Shown here: in pieces, positions 10,837-21,376 of the stretch
How the letters are laid out: each line of letters starts with the position of its first letter
How positions within the stretch are numbered: position 1 is the stretch's first letter
Origin: Apoderus coryli
Taxonomy: Eukaryota; Arthropoda; Insecta; Coleoptera; Attelabidae
Assembly (NCBI GenBank): GCA_911728435.2
Contig: OU452199.1
Location: 22,454,860-22,518,859, forward strand
Length of the DNA: 64,000 bases
Reading direction: 5' to 3'
Program-made: the position numbers and the translations under genes
Notes under the pieces: model-generated
What the model saw: the letters and a program-made list of their open reading frames with translations, nothing else
Databases searched by the model: none
Told to the model about the DNA's origin: nothing

Positions 10837-12236
10837 ATTGTTTTAGATTTGTCCATAATGTAAAACTCATCTATTAGTTATTCCGGTGCCCTAAAAACTC
10901 ACGAATTAAATAAAGCTCTAGATAAAATTGTAAAAGTATTACAGGAACAATATTTCTCGAAAGAAATATTAGAATTAAAAAGCAACAAACCTCTGCTGAA
11001 TAAAGGTTTAAGGCCAATTAATCCATTTATTTGTGAGGATGGATTTTTACGTGTTGGTGGAAGATTGAATAACGCTAATATACCCTTTGTCAGAAACATC
11101 CAATTTTATTACCGTCAAAAAATAAAATAGTATCACTTCTTATTAAAAAAGAACACTTAAGGTTATGCCACACTGGTGCTCAAAAAATTCTCTCCAACAT
11201 ACGCTTAAAATGTTGGCCACTTAATGGGTTAAGAGAGGTAAAAAAGATTATAAGGGCATGTATTACTTGTCACAAACTTAAAGCACAACCAACACAACAA
11301 ATAATGTCTAGCCTGCCAGAAGATAGGGTTTATATAGCCAGACCCTTTCAAAAGGTAGGTGTCGATTTCTATGGCCCGTTTTTTATTAGAGCTTGACGGC
11401 TAAGGAAGGCACCTATGCTTAAATGTTATGTAGCTGTGTTTGTATGTATGGTAGTAAAAGCGACTCATTTAGAACTCGTCGCTTCGTTATTTAGTGAATC
11501 TTTTCTTTTCACGCTAAAAAGATTTATTGCTAGGAGAGGTAACCCAAAAGTTATCTATAGTGATTATGGCACGAACTTTCATGGCTCAAATAATAAACTG
11601 AAAGAAGTCTATGAATTTTTAAAATCAAAACATAATTTAACCACAATGGAGGACTTTTTAGGTTCCTATAAGTCCACAGTGGGGTGGTATTTGGGAGGCA
11701 GCAGTGAAGAGCACCTAATATCATCTAATCAGAACAGTAGGAAACTCAAATTTGACATTTGAGGAGTTATTTTGAATTCTAGGCCACTGTGCACAATTTC
11801 GAATGACCCTCTTGACTTTCAATGCTTGACTCCTGGTCATTTTCTTATAGGCGCAAGTCTCACTTCATATCCAGAAAAGGATGTATCTGAAACTTCTCCC
11901 TCAAAATTATCATTGTGAAACCAAATTACACATATCAGACGTTTTGGAAACGCTCGTCAACAGATTATTTTATTCTATTACAAAGTCGCCCCAAATGGGT
12001 AAAACCTTTTAGGAATTTAGAAATTAATGATTTAGTTCTGATCAAAGGAGAAAATACCCACCCATTAAGATGGCCACTTGCTAGAGTAATGGAAGTGCTA
12101 CCAGGAAAAGATCAAAAGGTTAGAGTTGTCAGGGTAAAGACTAAAGATGGTACTTGCTTAAGACCAATAACTAAATTAGGTCCATTGCCTGAACCACTAT
12201 CCCATGATGAAATATCTGAATAAACTCTATATACCT
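10837..12236 (+). pseudogene. BEL/Pao copy 2, integrase (unit 1)
   Basis: This resumes BEL/Pao copy 2 after the gypsy 1 insertion. The antisense of 10899-11099 reads, on the plus strand, as the integrase zinc-binding domain (ICEDGFLRVGGRLNNANIPF), followed by HLRLCHTGAQKIL and CHKLKAQPTQQIM. The catalytic core begins with VGVDFYGPFFI near 11355 (first Asp). ORF 11415-11762 has AVFVCMVVKATHLELV and YSDYGTNFHGSNNKLKEV (second Asp). ORF 11915-12223 is the C-terminal part ending LRPITKLGPLPEP with TAA at 12221-12223. Stops and frameshifts near 11390, 11760 and 11915 break it. Gypsy 2 is inserted 13 bp after the stop. Confidence 0.85.
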
Positions 12237-12438
12237 TGTGATAACCATATACATAAGGGGTGATTAAGGTTAGGGTATTAATACAACCATTCGGTTTCGA
12301 CTTAACATTTATTCTATTCTACCATTATGTACAACCTACTTAAATTAATATGCTTACATGTCTAAATATTATTGCTTACTTAAAAATATAATAAAACAAT
12401 ATTAAACTTAAATCTACTATACAGTGTGTACCATTACA
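12237..12438 (-). repeat. 3' LTR of gypsy 2 (unit 1)
   Basis: 202 bp, TGTAATGG to TTATCACA on the minus strand. It lacks a 20-bp block that is present in the 5' LTR. Confidence 0.9.
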
Positions 12439-12479
12439 CCTCCTATCGAAAATAAAAAAAAAATAATAAAAAAAAATGT

Positions 12480-13225
12480 TTATTTATTATACTTTTTTAC
12501 TCTATTTTTATGCACTTCAGTGTCCTTGTTATTAATTTTAATCACTAAATTAGGGTTACTATTTTTGACTACTATATAAGGTCCATTATAAATTGGTTCA
12601 CTCTTATTGCTAGATTCGTTTTTTAACATAACCTTATCACCTACTCTATAATTTGTATATTTACATTTCTTGTCATATCTCTCTTTTCTTTTGGTTTTTG
12701 ACGAAATCAAATTATTTCGCGCGTCTTGAGATGCATGTTGCAAGCGATATTTTAATTCAAAAGCATAATTAGTAAAATTTTAGATTGGATCTACCTGGTC
12801 GTTAAGGTTTCTTGGAATAATACAGGGCCTACCAAAAACTAATTCATGTGGTGTATATTTAGTTTCTGTATGAACTGTATTATTGAAGCAAAAACACCAG
12901 TATTGTAACCAACTACTCCAATCGTTGGAATGGTCTTTACATTGAATTCTTAAATATGCATTGAGAGATTTATGTGCATTTTCCAAAGAACCTACAGTTT
13001 GATGTCTATAAGCTGTACAATTTAATTTCTTTATATGTAGCAAATCACAGATTGAACTTAATGTTTCGTTTAAAAATTCTGTTCCCTGGTCTGTGACTAT
13101 TTCCTTAGGGATACCATATCGTAAAATAAAATTGTCAACAAAACTTTTTGCAACTGTGTTTGCTTCTTTATTTGGAATAGGATACGCCTCAACAAATTTG
13201 CTTAATTCGCACTGTAATGTTAAAC
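12480..13225 (-). pseudogene. C-terminal integrase of gypsy 2 (unit 1)
   Basis: Shifted by one base from the main pol frame, this reading continues integrase: TDQGTEFLNETLSSIC near 13100 has the second catalytic Asp and QTVGSLENAHKSL near 13000 the Glu. A TAG at 12780-12782 interrupts it shortly after NLNDQVDPI. ORF 12480-12743 holds the end of the protein with YRVGDKVMLKNE and IYNGPYIVV, the GPY-type module common in gypsy integrases. Only two lesions separate this from an open frame. Confidence 0.85.
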
Positions 13226-16123
13226 CTATTACAATTATTATCTATTTGGAGTGGTCCAACTAAATCTAAATACATTTTTTCGAAAGCTGAGTTTGCTGTT
13301 GTAGTGATTATCATTGGTTCAATATTAGGCCTAGAATATTTATACCGTTGACAATCATCACATTTCTTAATAAAGTTTTCAACGTCTTTTTTCATTCCTA
13401 TCCAAAAATAATATTTTTTAATATTATTATATAAACGGTTTACACCTGCATGACCTCCTGTCGGAAGTATGTGGAAATGGTTTATAATTATTTGTCTTGT
13501 TTCAACGTCATTAACTTTTTGGACGTCTCTGATTACAGAAATTTTAATGTTAGCATTTTTTATTTCATTATATTTATATTTTATATCATTTAAAAATTGT
13601 GTACACATGTTATTTTTTATTATGCATAATTCTAAGATGTTATATTTTGCGCAAATATTTTTCAGGTCTCTCAACAATGCGCTTAATGCCAATGTTGATC
13701 GAGTGTCCTGTTTTATATATATTATACTATGCATTTTTACAAAAATACAATTATTCACTTTGTAATCAAAGTTTTTGCTAACCTTTAATGCGTTGAAATC
13801 TTTATTATTGATGATTCGTAACTCGACAGATGACTCAGAACGTTTGAGAATTTCCACCACGCCAGGGTGATCAAGCCTATTATGATCGTGAATATTTTCT
13901 TGATTCTTATCATTGTCTTCGTTTTTATCATCCATATTTTTTGATTGTGCTCTACTTAGGACAAGTATTGTCTTATCTATATTAGTAGTAATTGATTTAA
14001 GTTCATCAATACTAATTTGAATTCGAGATAGAGCGTCTGCGGTCACGTTATCTTTTCCCCTAATGTATGTAACAGTAAAGTCGTACTCTTCCAGTAACAA
14101 ACGAAATTTTGTCAGTCTGCTGGATGGGTTAGTCATACCAAAAAGATATACTAAGGGTCTGTGATCCGTATAAATATTAAATTTACGTCCGTATAAGTAA
14201 GGTCTAAAGTGTTTAACTGAAAAAACAATAGCTAGTAACTCTTTCTCTATAGTTGAATATCTTTTCTCAGCTGTATTTAAAGAACGACTTGCGTAAGCCA
14301 CTGGTTTATTGTTTCCATTTGATAGAGTTGCACCTATGGTATACCCTGATGCGTCAGTCCTCAAAATAAAATCATTTTCAAGTGAAAAATCGAGGTAATC
14401 TAGGACAGGTGGGCAAATTAATGCTTCCTTTAGCTCAAGAAAAGACTTTTGACAGTCATCGCTCCAACTAAATTCAACATTTTTCCTAGACAAATTATTT
14501 AAAGGTGCTGCAATGTGGGCAAAATTTTTAATATATTTACGATAATAATTTGCAAAAGCTACAAATCTTTTTGTTTCATTAGCATCTTTAGGTACTGGAT
14601 AATTTTGAAGAGCTTTGATTTTAGCAGGATCAGGTGAAACACCTTCAGATGAAATAATATGTCCGAGATATAAAATTTCTTTTCGCAAAAAGTCACATTT
14701 ACTAGGATTTAGTTTTAGATTCACTTCTCTAAGTCGTTGCAATACTTTCGTCAGATTTTTATTATGATTAGTTAAATTATTCCCAAAGACGATTAGATCA
14801 TCTAAGTAAACAAAACACTTTTCATAATTTAATCCAGACATAGCAATTGTCATTGCCCTAGAGAATGAACTTGGACTAATTTTTAATCCCATTGGCAGTC
14901 TAGTCATTTGGTATTGTCCTCTGTCTGTTGTGAATGCAGTACATGCTCTGCTTGTTTCATTTAAGCCTATTTGATAATATGATTGAGATAGATCAAGGTG
15001 TGAAAAATACACCGCACCTGATAATGAATCAAGAATGTCAGTAATACAAGGCAAAGGAAATTTGTCGTCCTCAATATTTTTATTTAATTGTCGATAGTCA
15101 ACAACAACTCGCCATTTTTTATTTCCATTACTATCTGTCTTTTTGGGTACAATTAATAATGGCGCTGACCATTCAGACCTGGTCTCTTCGATTATGCCAT
15201 CCTTCAACATTTTATTAACTTGTTTATGTATTTCATCTTTTTGTGAATGTGGTAATCGATAAGGCTTAATATATACTGGACTTGTTCGCTTTTTTAATCT
15301 AATAATTTGCTGGTAAATATTAGTTGTTGTAAGAGGATCTGGTTCTAAATGAAAAACGTCGGCATATTTCGCACAAACTCTTTGTAGCGAAAAATTTTCT
15401 TCCTTATTTAAGTGCTCGGTTTTCATCAACTTAAAAATTTTATCTATCCTATCAACTGATACATTATTTTTATCAAAATTGCAAATTTCATATTTATTCA
15501 ATTTATTAGTTTTAGGTCTAAAATTTTTAAGTGTTATTTCTTCGTCTCTAACATTAAGAATTTTTACTGGTATTAAATTATTCTTTGGTTTTGCTATTAT
15601 TGCGCCTACAAAAACACCTTCGCATAATTCTTCAGGTAAAACTACACATTCAGAATTATCGTGAACCTCGAAATATTTTATAACTTCACAACGTGCAGGT
15701 ACTGTTGTGTAACATGTTTCTTTACATTGCATAGGTATAGAAATTTTATTGTTTTTAATAATAAGCGAAAAAATATATGTCTCATAATTAATATTTGCAC
15801 AAAATTTATGTAAAAAATCAGAACCAAGAATACCATCAATTTCCTTGTCAAAAGAGTGTATAATTAAAAATTCATGTATTAAATGAGTATTGTTTATATT
15901 TAGTAGAATATTTGCCGATCCCTGCGAAATAATTGACCCTTTAATACCATTAATTCTAACTTGTTTTGCATAATCGATTTCCTCATTTTTTGCGATACAA
16001 GTTTTAAATAAAACGCTGACAGATGCACCAGTGTCAATTAGAAGAGTTAGAATTTTGTTTTTATATTTCAATTTTATAAAATTTAGACCATTTAACTGTA
16101 ATATTTTATTTTGAGTTTCTTTC
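13189..16123 (-). pseudogene. pol of gypsy 2: protease, RT, RNase H, integrase front (unit 1)
   Basis: A 960-codon open frame from ATG 16071 that is also open upstream to the gag overlap. In order: protease LLIDTGASVSVL (residues ~9-20) and GILGSDFLHKF; RT with LDLSQSYYQIGL and CFVYLDDLIVFG (residues ~380-450, all three Asp present); RNase H with LRTDASGYTIGATL and IYTDHRPLVYLF, ending RGKDNVTADALSR; integrase zinc domain with HFHILPTGGHAGVNRL and CDDCQRYK. The core starts at MYLDLVGPLQID (first Asp) and then frameshifts near 13225. Pol is probably made by a -1 shift from gag rather than from its own ATG. Confidence 0.92.
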
Positions 16124-16143
16124 CTATTGGTCTCGAAAAAATG
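16124..16143 (-). promoter_or_regulatory. Candidate -1 frameshift site between gag and pol of gypsy 2 (unit 1)
   Basis: Near the gag stop the minus strand has ACA TTT TTT CGA in gag phase (T run at 16136-16141), four codons before TAG. The -1 frame is open straight into pol and the DTG protease. The run would allow a -1 slip, though it is not a perfect X XXY YYZ heptamer. Inference from frame arrangement. Confidence 0.55.
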
Positions 16144-17311
16144 TTAAGCTGTTGATTTCACTGTTTGGTTTATGTCTGTTATTGTCAGTGCTGTTTTCAC
16201 TATTAGTCATTAAATATGTCCGACGTGACGAGTTTCCTCTATTTGTACCTCTACCAGAGCCCCTATTAGAACCTCTATTATGAAAAGATCTACTAGTGTT
16301 TTGTCTAGAAGAGCTAAAATTACGTAGAGTATTCTGACTAGTGCAGCTTCCACGGTTGCTGAAAGTTTTGTTACGATCATTATAATTTTGATAATTATGC
16401 CTATTCTGAAAATGATTGTAATTTCGTTTTCCGTGACCATGCATGCTAAAAACTTGTTGGTTTACGTTTTTTCCCGACACTTCCTCATCCTTGGTTCCAC
16501 AAATTGCCTCGCTCAACGTTGAGTAATTCCTCGCCTTTATAATAGTGCGTAGATCAGAATTTTGAAGACCATTAGAGAATGAATTGATCGCAATTCTTTC
16601 ATTAATTGGCCTCAAAACATCTAAAGCTTGGGAGTTTCCTTCAGCTTGAGTTATTGTCAAATTAACTAGCAATTCCTCTATGGATTTGCCATACTCCTCA
16701 ACTGATTGAAATCCCTGTTTAGCGTTATTAAGTTGAGTTGAAAGAGTGGTAGCTGATCTTTTTATCAAAAAATGTAGTTTTAAATCATTAACTAATAGAG
16801 CGTTATTTTGATAACTGGATTTTAGTCTGATTTTTGCATGTTCGGACAATCGAGTTTTTAGCACGTATGTAGTTAATAGTTTCTTACCGTTTTCGTCTAA
16901 AAGTGAGTCGTATAATTCGATTGCGTCAATAAGAGATTTCGTTACATTTTCAGAACCATTCATAATAGGCAGTAAGCTAGCCGCTGTCTTTAAATCAAAT
17001 TTCTCTGCCATATTTATTTTGTTAACAATATCCAACCTATTATTAATTATTGTCCTAAGATTATCAATTATTTGGATTGTTTTTGTAACACTTATTCTAA
17101 TTTCACTTACTACTTTTGGGTCTATTTTATTTATATTATTATTAACATTTTGCCTTAATTGAATAAAATTTATTTCTATCCTACCTATGTTCTCTAAATT
17201 ACGATTTTGCTTAACGGCATTCCCTCTGATTTCACTATTTTCTTTATTAATATTACTCTGGATCCGGGTCAATTCATTTAAAAGTTCTGTAAAATTTCCA
17301 ACATATTCCAT
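16124..17311 (-). CDS. gag of gypsy 2 (unit 1)
   Basis: A 395-codon open frame from ATG 17311 to TAG at 16124. The first two-thirds are helical and Asn/Lys-rich, with a gag-like stretch around KFDLKTAASLLPIMNG (near 17000) and QGFQSVEEYGKSIEELL (near 16700). The last ~100 residues are Arg/Gly/Asn/Ser-rich (NRGSNRGSGRGTNRGNSSRR), an RNA-binding tail in place of CCHC zinc knuckles. The frame is intact in both duplicated units. It would assemble into cytoplasmic particles that package the element RNA. The start is the first ATG after the leader; an upstream start is not visible. Confidence 0.85.
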   Translation of the reverse strand: MEYVGNFTELLNELTRIQSNINKENSEIRGNAVKQNRNLENIGRIEINFIQLRQNVNNNINKIDPKVVSEIRISVTKTIQIIDNLRTIINNRLDIVNKINMAEKFDLKTAASLLPIMNGSENVTKSLIDAIELYDSLLDENGKKLLTTYVLKTRLSEHAKIRLKSSYQNNALLVNDLKLHFLIKRSATTLSTQLNNAKQGFQSVEEYGKSIEELLVNLTITQAEGNSQALDVLRPINERIAINSFSNGLQNSDLRTIIKARNYSTLSEAICGTKDEEVSGKNVNQQVFSMHGHGKRNYNHFQNRHNYQNYNDRNKTFSNRGSCTSQNTLRNFSSSRQNTSRSFHNRGSNRGSGRGTNRGNSSRRTYLMTNSENSTDNNRHKPNSEINSLTFFRDQ

Positions 17312-17563
17312 ACCATATTCAATATTTAGTCGAACTCATTATTTCCTAAAACAATATTCAAGATATCTTTTTAGCAAGTTACCGCTACAGTGAGTCAGCC
17401 ATCTTGTGCCACGACAACTTCATTTTATTTTTCTTTGATAATTGTTATTATGAATATTTTCCATCTGCATTTTGCTGCCCATGACTTTATACCAACTTTA
17501 TTTTAATTATCAAACCCATTAACCAACCAATCTTCCATGTTAGTTCTGTAGGCAGGATCGCCA

Positions 17564-17785
17564 TGTGATAACCATATACATAAGGGGTGATTAGGGTTAG
17601 GGTATTAATACAACCATTCGGTTTCGACTTAACATTTATTCTATTCTACCATTATGTACAATGAACTCTATATTTACTTAACCTACTTAAATTAATATGC
17701 TTACATGTCTAAATATTATTGCTTACTTAAAAATATAATAAAACAATATTAAACTTAAATCTACTATACAGTGTGTACCATTACA
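17564..17785 (-). repeat. 5' LTR of gypsy 2 (unit 1)
   Basis: 222 bp; same ends as the 3' LTR plus a 20-bp block (ATGAACTCTATATTTACTTA) after TGTACA. Confidence 0.9.
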
Positions 17786-17831
17786 ACCTATATACTTCGT
17801 AATTAAATTTTCTTAGACTTCCAATATTTAT

Positions 17832-18520
17832 ATTCTTGATTTCGGATTTCTTGGGTTCAAGTCTGGATAGTAAAACATGAAATATGATTCCATTTTTTGT
17901 ATAAAATTTTATTTTGAGATGTTTCGACTGAAAGTTCAAGTCTTTTTCAATCTAAAAATTACAAGTCATCTGGTCAATAACAACATTTCAGAAAACAAAG
18001 ATACAATAGTAAAACTTACCACAAATAAAATAACACAACATTCATATATGGCAATGTTAAATATCGACCGTTTATGTTGTTAGATTGCTTTGATGGGTTT
18101 CCATTATAAAATTTATGTATTCTTTTCGAAAAGACTGAGTTGATTAGTTTGTCGGGATAGGAATTTTTTCTTAAGATGTTTTTTGCATGTAGAATTGCTT
18201 GTTTTCTGAAATCTGCGTCTTGCGTGCGGTTAATTGCCCTGTCTGCTATTCCGATTATGACTGTTTCTTTCTGTTTAATATGATGTTGGGAATTAAAATG
18301 TAGGTATCTACCCGACCAAGTGGGTTTGGTATACCACGCCGTCTTGATCGTACCGTTTCCTCTGTGTAGGGTGAGGTCGAGAAAGTTGATTTTATGATCT
18401 TTCTCGGTTTCTAGAGTGAGTGAGTGAGTGAGGTGGTAGGAATTAAACTTTGTCAAAATGTAATCACATTTGTTTTCGGGAATAGCTAGTATACAGTCGT
18501 CGATGTATCTATAGAAGAAA
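17832..18520 (-). pseudogene. Penelope-like element, inverted arm (unit 1)
   Basis: On the minus strand, 18520 to about 18060 encodes the C-terminal half of a Penelope-like reverse transcriptase, near identical to 19160-19640 on the plus strand. It begins at PFFYRYIDDCILAIPEN, so the YxDD motif (18496-18507) has both Asp. It ends at NGRYLTLPY and then jumps into 3' untranslated sequence that matches 33,872-34,073. The GIY-YIG endonuclease and the end of RT are deleted at that join. The apparent first residues of the open frame (before PFF) are antisense of the forward arm. The arm is non-coding debris, but it preserves a catalytic motif the forward arm has lost. Confidence 0.85.
17910..17958 (-). 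ncRNA. Degenerate hammerhead-like motif in the Penelope 3' region (unit 1)
   Basis: Minus strand: TTGAAAA-A, stem GACTTGAAC/TTTCAGTC, then GAAAC-ATC (17918-17950). Same layout as the motif at 33,945-33,993 but with changes in the stem loop and in the GUC cleavage triplet (now AUC). The CUGANGA core is degenerate, so activity is unlikely. Confidence 0.4.
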
Positions 18521-18525
18521 GGAAA

Positions 18526-19776
18526 GTAAGTACATATAAACAAATTAAGAACGACCCAACAAATGTTCACCAAAAAAAGAACAATGAAACCATAAACAAT
18601 TCGGAGAAAAAATTGTACATTTCACCTATAAATGCTAAACAACTAAAAATTCACAACGCCATCCCCCCTCGCATTTACGGCCACCCCAAATTACACAAAG
18701 AAAACATCCCCCTAAGACCTATAGTTTCTTGTATCCAATCTCCATTCGAAAAACTGTCTAAATTCCTTAATGAAATCCTAAAAAATGTCATAAACCAAAA
18801 TGAATACTACATAAAAGACTCATGGGACTTTAAAAACAAAATAAACAATGTAACATTTCCCGATAACTACATTCTGGTGTCCTTAGATGTCATATCTTTA
18901 TATACAAACACCCCAATAGAGAAAGCCAAAACCCTAATAGAAAACCAATGGAACACTATCAAGCAACACACAGATATCCCACTCACCGAATTTTTAGCAG
19001 CCATAGACTTTACCCTAACATCTATGTCTTTCACATACCAAGACAAATATTTCAAACAAACCGATGGATGCGCCATGGGTGCGGCAATATCGCGCTCAAT
19101 TGCACAACTGGTGACGGAAGATTTAGAAAATATTGTTATTCAAAACCTGGGCTTCCAACTTCCTTTCTTCTATAGATACATCGAGGACTGTATACTAGCT
19201 ATTCCCGAAAACAAATGTGATTACATTTTGACAAAGTTTAATTCCTTCCACCTCACTCACTCACTCACTCTAGAAACCGAGAAAGATCATAAAATCAACT
19301 TTCTCGACCTCACCCTACACAGAGAAAACGGTACGATCAAGACGGCGTGGTATACCAAACCCACTTGGTCGGGTAGATACCTACATTTTAATTCCCAACA
19401 TCATATTAAACAGAAAGAAACAGTCATAATCGGAATAGCAGACAGGGCAATTAACCGCACGCAAGACGCAGATTTCAGAAAACAAGCAATTCTACATGCA
19501 AAAAACGTCTTAAGAAAAAATTCCTATCCCGACAAACTAACCAACTCAGTCTTTTCGAAAAGAATACATAAATTTTATAATGGAAACCCATCAAAGCAAT
19601 CTAACAACATAAACGGTCGATATTTAACATTGCCATATATACCAACACTAACAGAACAATTAAGAAACGTATTCAAGCCCAAAGAAGTAAAAATAAGTTA
19701 CAAAGGACATAAATTATTAAACAACAATTTTAGTAAATTGAAAACTAAAATTCCGGACAACAAGAGAACAAGATAA
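18526..19776 (+). pseudogene. Penelope-like reverse transcriptase, forward arm (unit 1)
   Basis: The plus-strand frame is open from the inversion junction (~18521) to TAA at 19774-19776, about 417 codons. RT landmarks: IYGHPKLHKENIPLRPIVS (18680-18730), VSLDVISLYTNTP (18880, first catalytic Asp), DGCAMGAAISRS (19070) and FFYRYIEDCILAI (19165-19200). The last is the YxDD motif with its first Asp changed to Glu (GAG at 19183-19185); the inverted arm still has GAC. The N-terminus before TYKQIKNDPTN is cut off at the junction. One base of frameshift at 19775 separates it from the endonuclease. Penelope-like elements prime at exposed DNA ends using their own nuclease; this copy should not polymerise normally. 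Confidence 0.88.
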
Positions 19777-20084
19777 GCAATGTTGTATATGAAATACCTT
19801 GCCAGAACTGTAACGGTGTTTATATAGGGCAAACATCGCAACTACTGAAAGACAGACTAAATGGACATAGGTACGACAAAAAAAATACTACTGCTCTAAC
19901 AAACCATGAGAAAAATGAAAAACACAAATTCGATTTCACAAAAACAATGATCCTGAAAACTGAAAACAAGACTAAAAAAAGGGAAACAAACGAAACAATT
20001 TTTATCCAAAAAAATCCTATTAACGTTAACTCAAAAACTGACACAAAATCCCTAAGCAAATTCTACCACTCATTATTAAACTAA
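19777..20084 (+). pseudogene. GIY-YIG endonuclease domain of the Penelope-like element (unit 1)
   Basis: In the -1 frame relative to the RT, the sequence reads VVYEIPCQNCNGVYIGQTSQ and then LLKDRLNGH, the hallmark of the GIY-YIG nuclease of canonical Penelope-like elements, ending in FYHSLLN and TAA at 20082-20084. CxxC before GVYIG is also typical. The domain is complete in length (about 100 residues) but out of frame with RT. This part would nick target DNA. Confidence 0.88.
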
Positions 20085-20220
20085 AAACTAAAACGTTAAC
20101 AATCCTTTTTTTTTGTCTTAGCTAAAAAACACTGTAACAATAATCATCCTTTCTATTTAATTTCACCACCCTATACATCTAAAAGCGAGATAGTTTTAAA
20201 TATGTTTTTTGTTGCTTTCA
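20085..20220 (+). other. Penelope 3' untranslated start, cut by the duplication junction
   Basis: AT-rich 3' sequence identical to 33,524-33,659. In unit 1 it ends at 20220, where the R1 sequence of unit 2 begins; in unit 2 it continues to about 34,075. Confidence 0.8.
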
Positions 20221-20649
20221 GCTCATAGAGGTTATATACGAGGTAGCTCAAAATTGTTTCTATTTATTTCTCAAGACTTTTAGACACGGCAGGACCTAAT
20301 AAATAGAAAAAAAATATATTTTTTTAATTTGTTAGCATGGTCTCACACATTTTTAGCATAAGCACTTTAAATTTATATAAGCGGTGAGTCAAAAATTTAT
20401 TTATTTATTTTGTTAAGGACAAAAAAGTAATATTTTCAGTAATTTTTTGACTTCAATTTTTTGATTTCTTTAAAAGTTAAACTATAAGCTCCTAGAGGTG
20501 ATCTACGGGGTAACTCAAAAATGTTTCTATTCATTTTCAATATTTTTAGTTTTTTTTTTTTAATTTTTTTGTACAACCCTCAATGACTTTTTTCATAGAT
20601 AAAACTACCACAAAACGACTGGGAAATCCCAAAGGGATTTCTTGTATTT

Positions 20650-21188
20650 ATAATAACACTGTCAAATGGAATCTAGTAACTTCAAAATCTAGAATTGCAC
20701 CTTTAAAAACTCAATTCCCGGATTGGAATTGTGTGCAATGGTTTTGTTAGCACAATTAATAGAGAAAATAACACAAATATTGAATAATAATTTAGTTTTT
20801 AACTCTGTCAATCTGTCGACTGATTCAGAAATAGCTCTTTGTTGGATACGATCTCACCCTTCTCGATGGACAACCTTCGTCTCTAACAGAGTTTCTCTAA
20901 TTCAAAAATTCACTTCGGGCTATTCTTGGAGGCACGTCAAATCGGGGGATAATCCGTCTGATTTCCTTTCGCGAGGATTGCTTGGCTATCAGATAGTTTC
21001 CTGTAAAGTTTGGTGGAATGGACCAGAATTTCTTAACAATATTGCGTCAAATATCAGTGAAATAAAACTGAAACTCAAATTTGCCATCCCCCTGAACAAA
21101 GAAAAAGAGTATTAACAATTACTAAGCCCTCGTTTTGGGATGAATTATTCTCAAAATTCTCTTCGTGTACTAAATTACAATGCACTGT
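20650..21188 (+). pseudogene. BEL/Pao copy 2, RNase H fragment (unit 2)
   Basis: Duplicate of 7211-7749 with the same frameshift; ORF 20723-21115. Interrupted by gypsy 1 after the target duplication AGCAT (21189-21193). Confidence 0.85.
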
Positions 21189-21376
21189 AGCATTGTTATA
21201 AACTAAACCCTTTTAACAAGGCTTTATTTAACTAGAATGCAGAATAACGTATGACATTTAACTATAAATATGACATTATATGAATGACAACAACTAAATA
21301 CTAGTATTGAACATATAACAATAATAAAAGAGTTAGACAGGATGAACTAAATATAATTATTTTCACCCCCCTTTTT

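Larger units (their letters stand above)
12237..17785 (-). mobile_element. Ty3/gypsy LTR retrotransposon 2, nearly complete (unit 1)
   Basis: A 5,549-bp minus-strand element with LTRs at 12237-12438 and 17564-17785 and a 4-bp target duplication ACCT (12233-12236 and 17786-17789). It encodes separate gag and pol frames and is damaged only in integrase, by one frameshift and one stop. The LTRs differ by one or two substitutions and a 20-bp indel, so this is younger than gypsy 1. A candidate primer site (TGGCGATCCTGCC on the minus strand) follows the right LTR directly, and an AGGAGG purine tract precedes the left LTR. Confidence 0.92.
6782..20220 (+). repeat. 13,439-bp tandem duplication, unit 1
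   Basis: Everything here recurs at +13,439 bp with no difference in the blocks I compared, including frameshifts, stops, LTRs and flanks. The unit starts inside repeat R1 (GCTCATAGAGG, 6782) and ends inside the 3' untranslated part of a Penelope-like element (TGTTGCTTTC, 20219). The junction with unit 2 shares one base, A, with both parent breakpoints. Confidence 0.95.

Noticed and set aside
13469..13781. Plus-strand open frames inside gypsy 2 pol (and their duplicates)
   Set aside because: Antisense shadows of a strongly supported minus-strand pol frame.
17590..17615. Vertebrate-type telomere repeat (GGGTTAGGG)
   Set aside because: A single occurrence within the gypsy 2 LTR, not an array.
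18016..18573. A separate 185-residue gene on the minus strand
   Set aside because: Its first ~18 residues are antisense of the forward Penelope arm; the rest is an inverted RT fragment.
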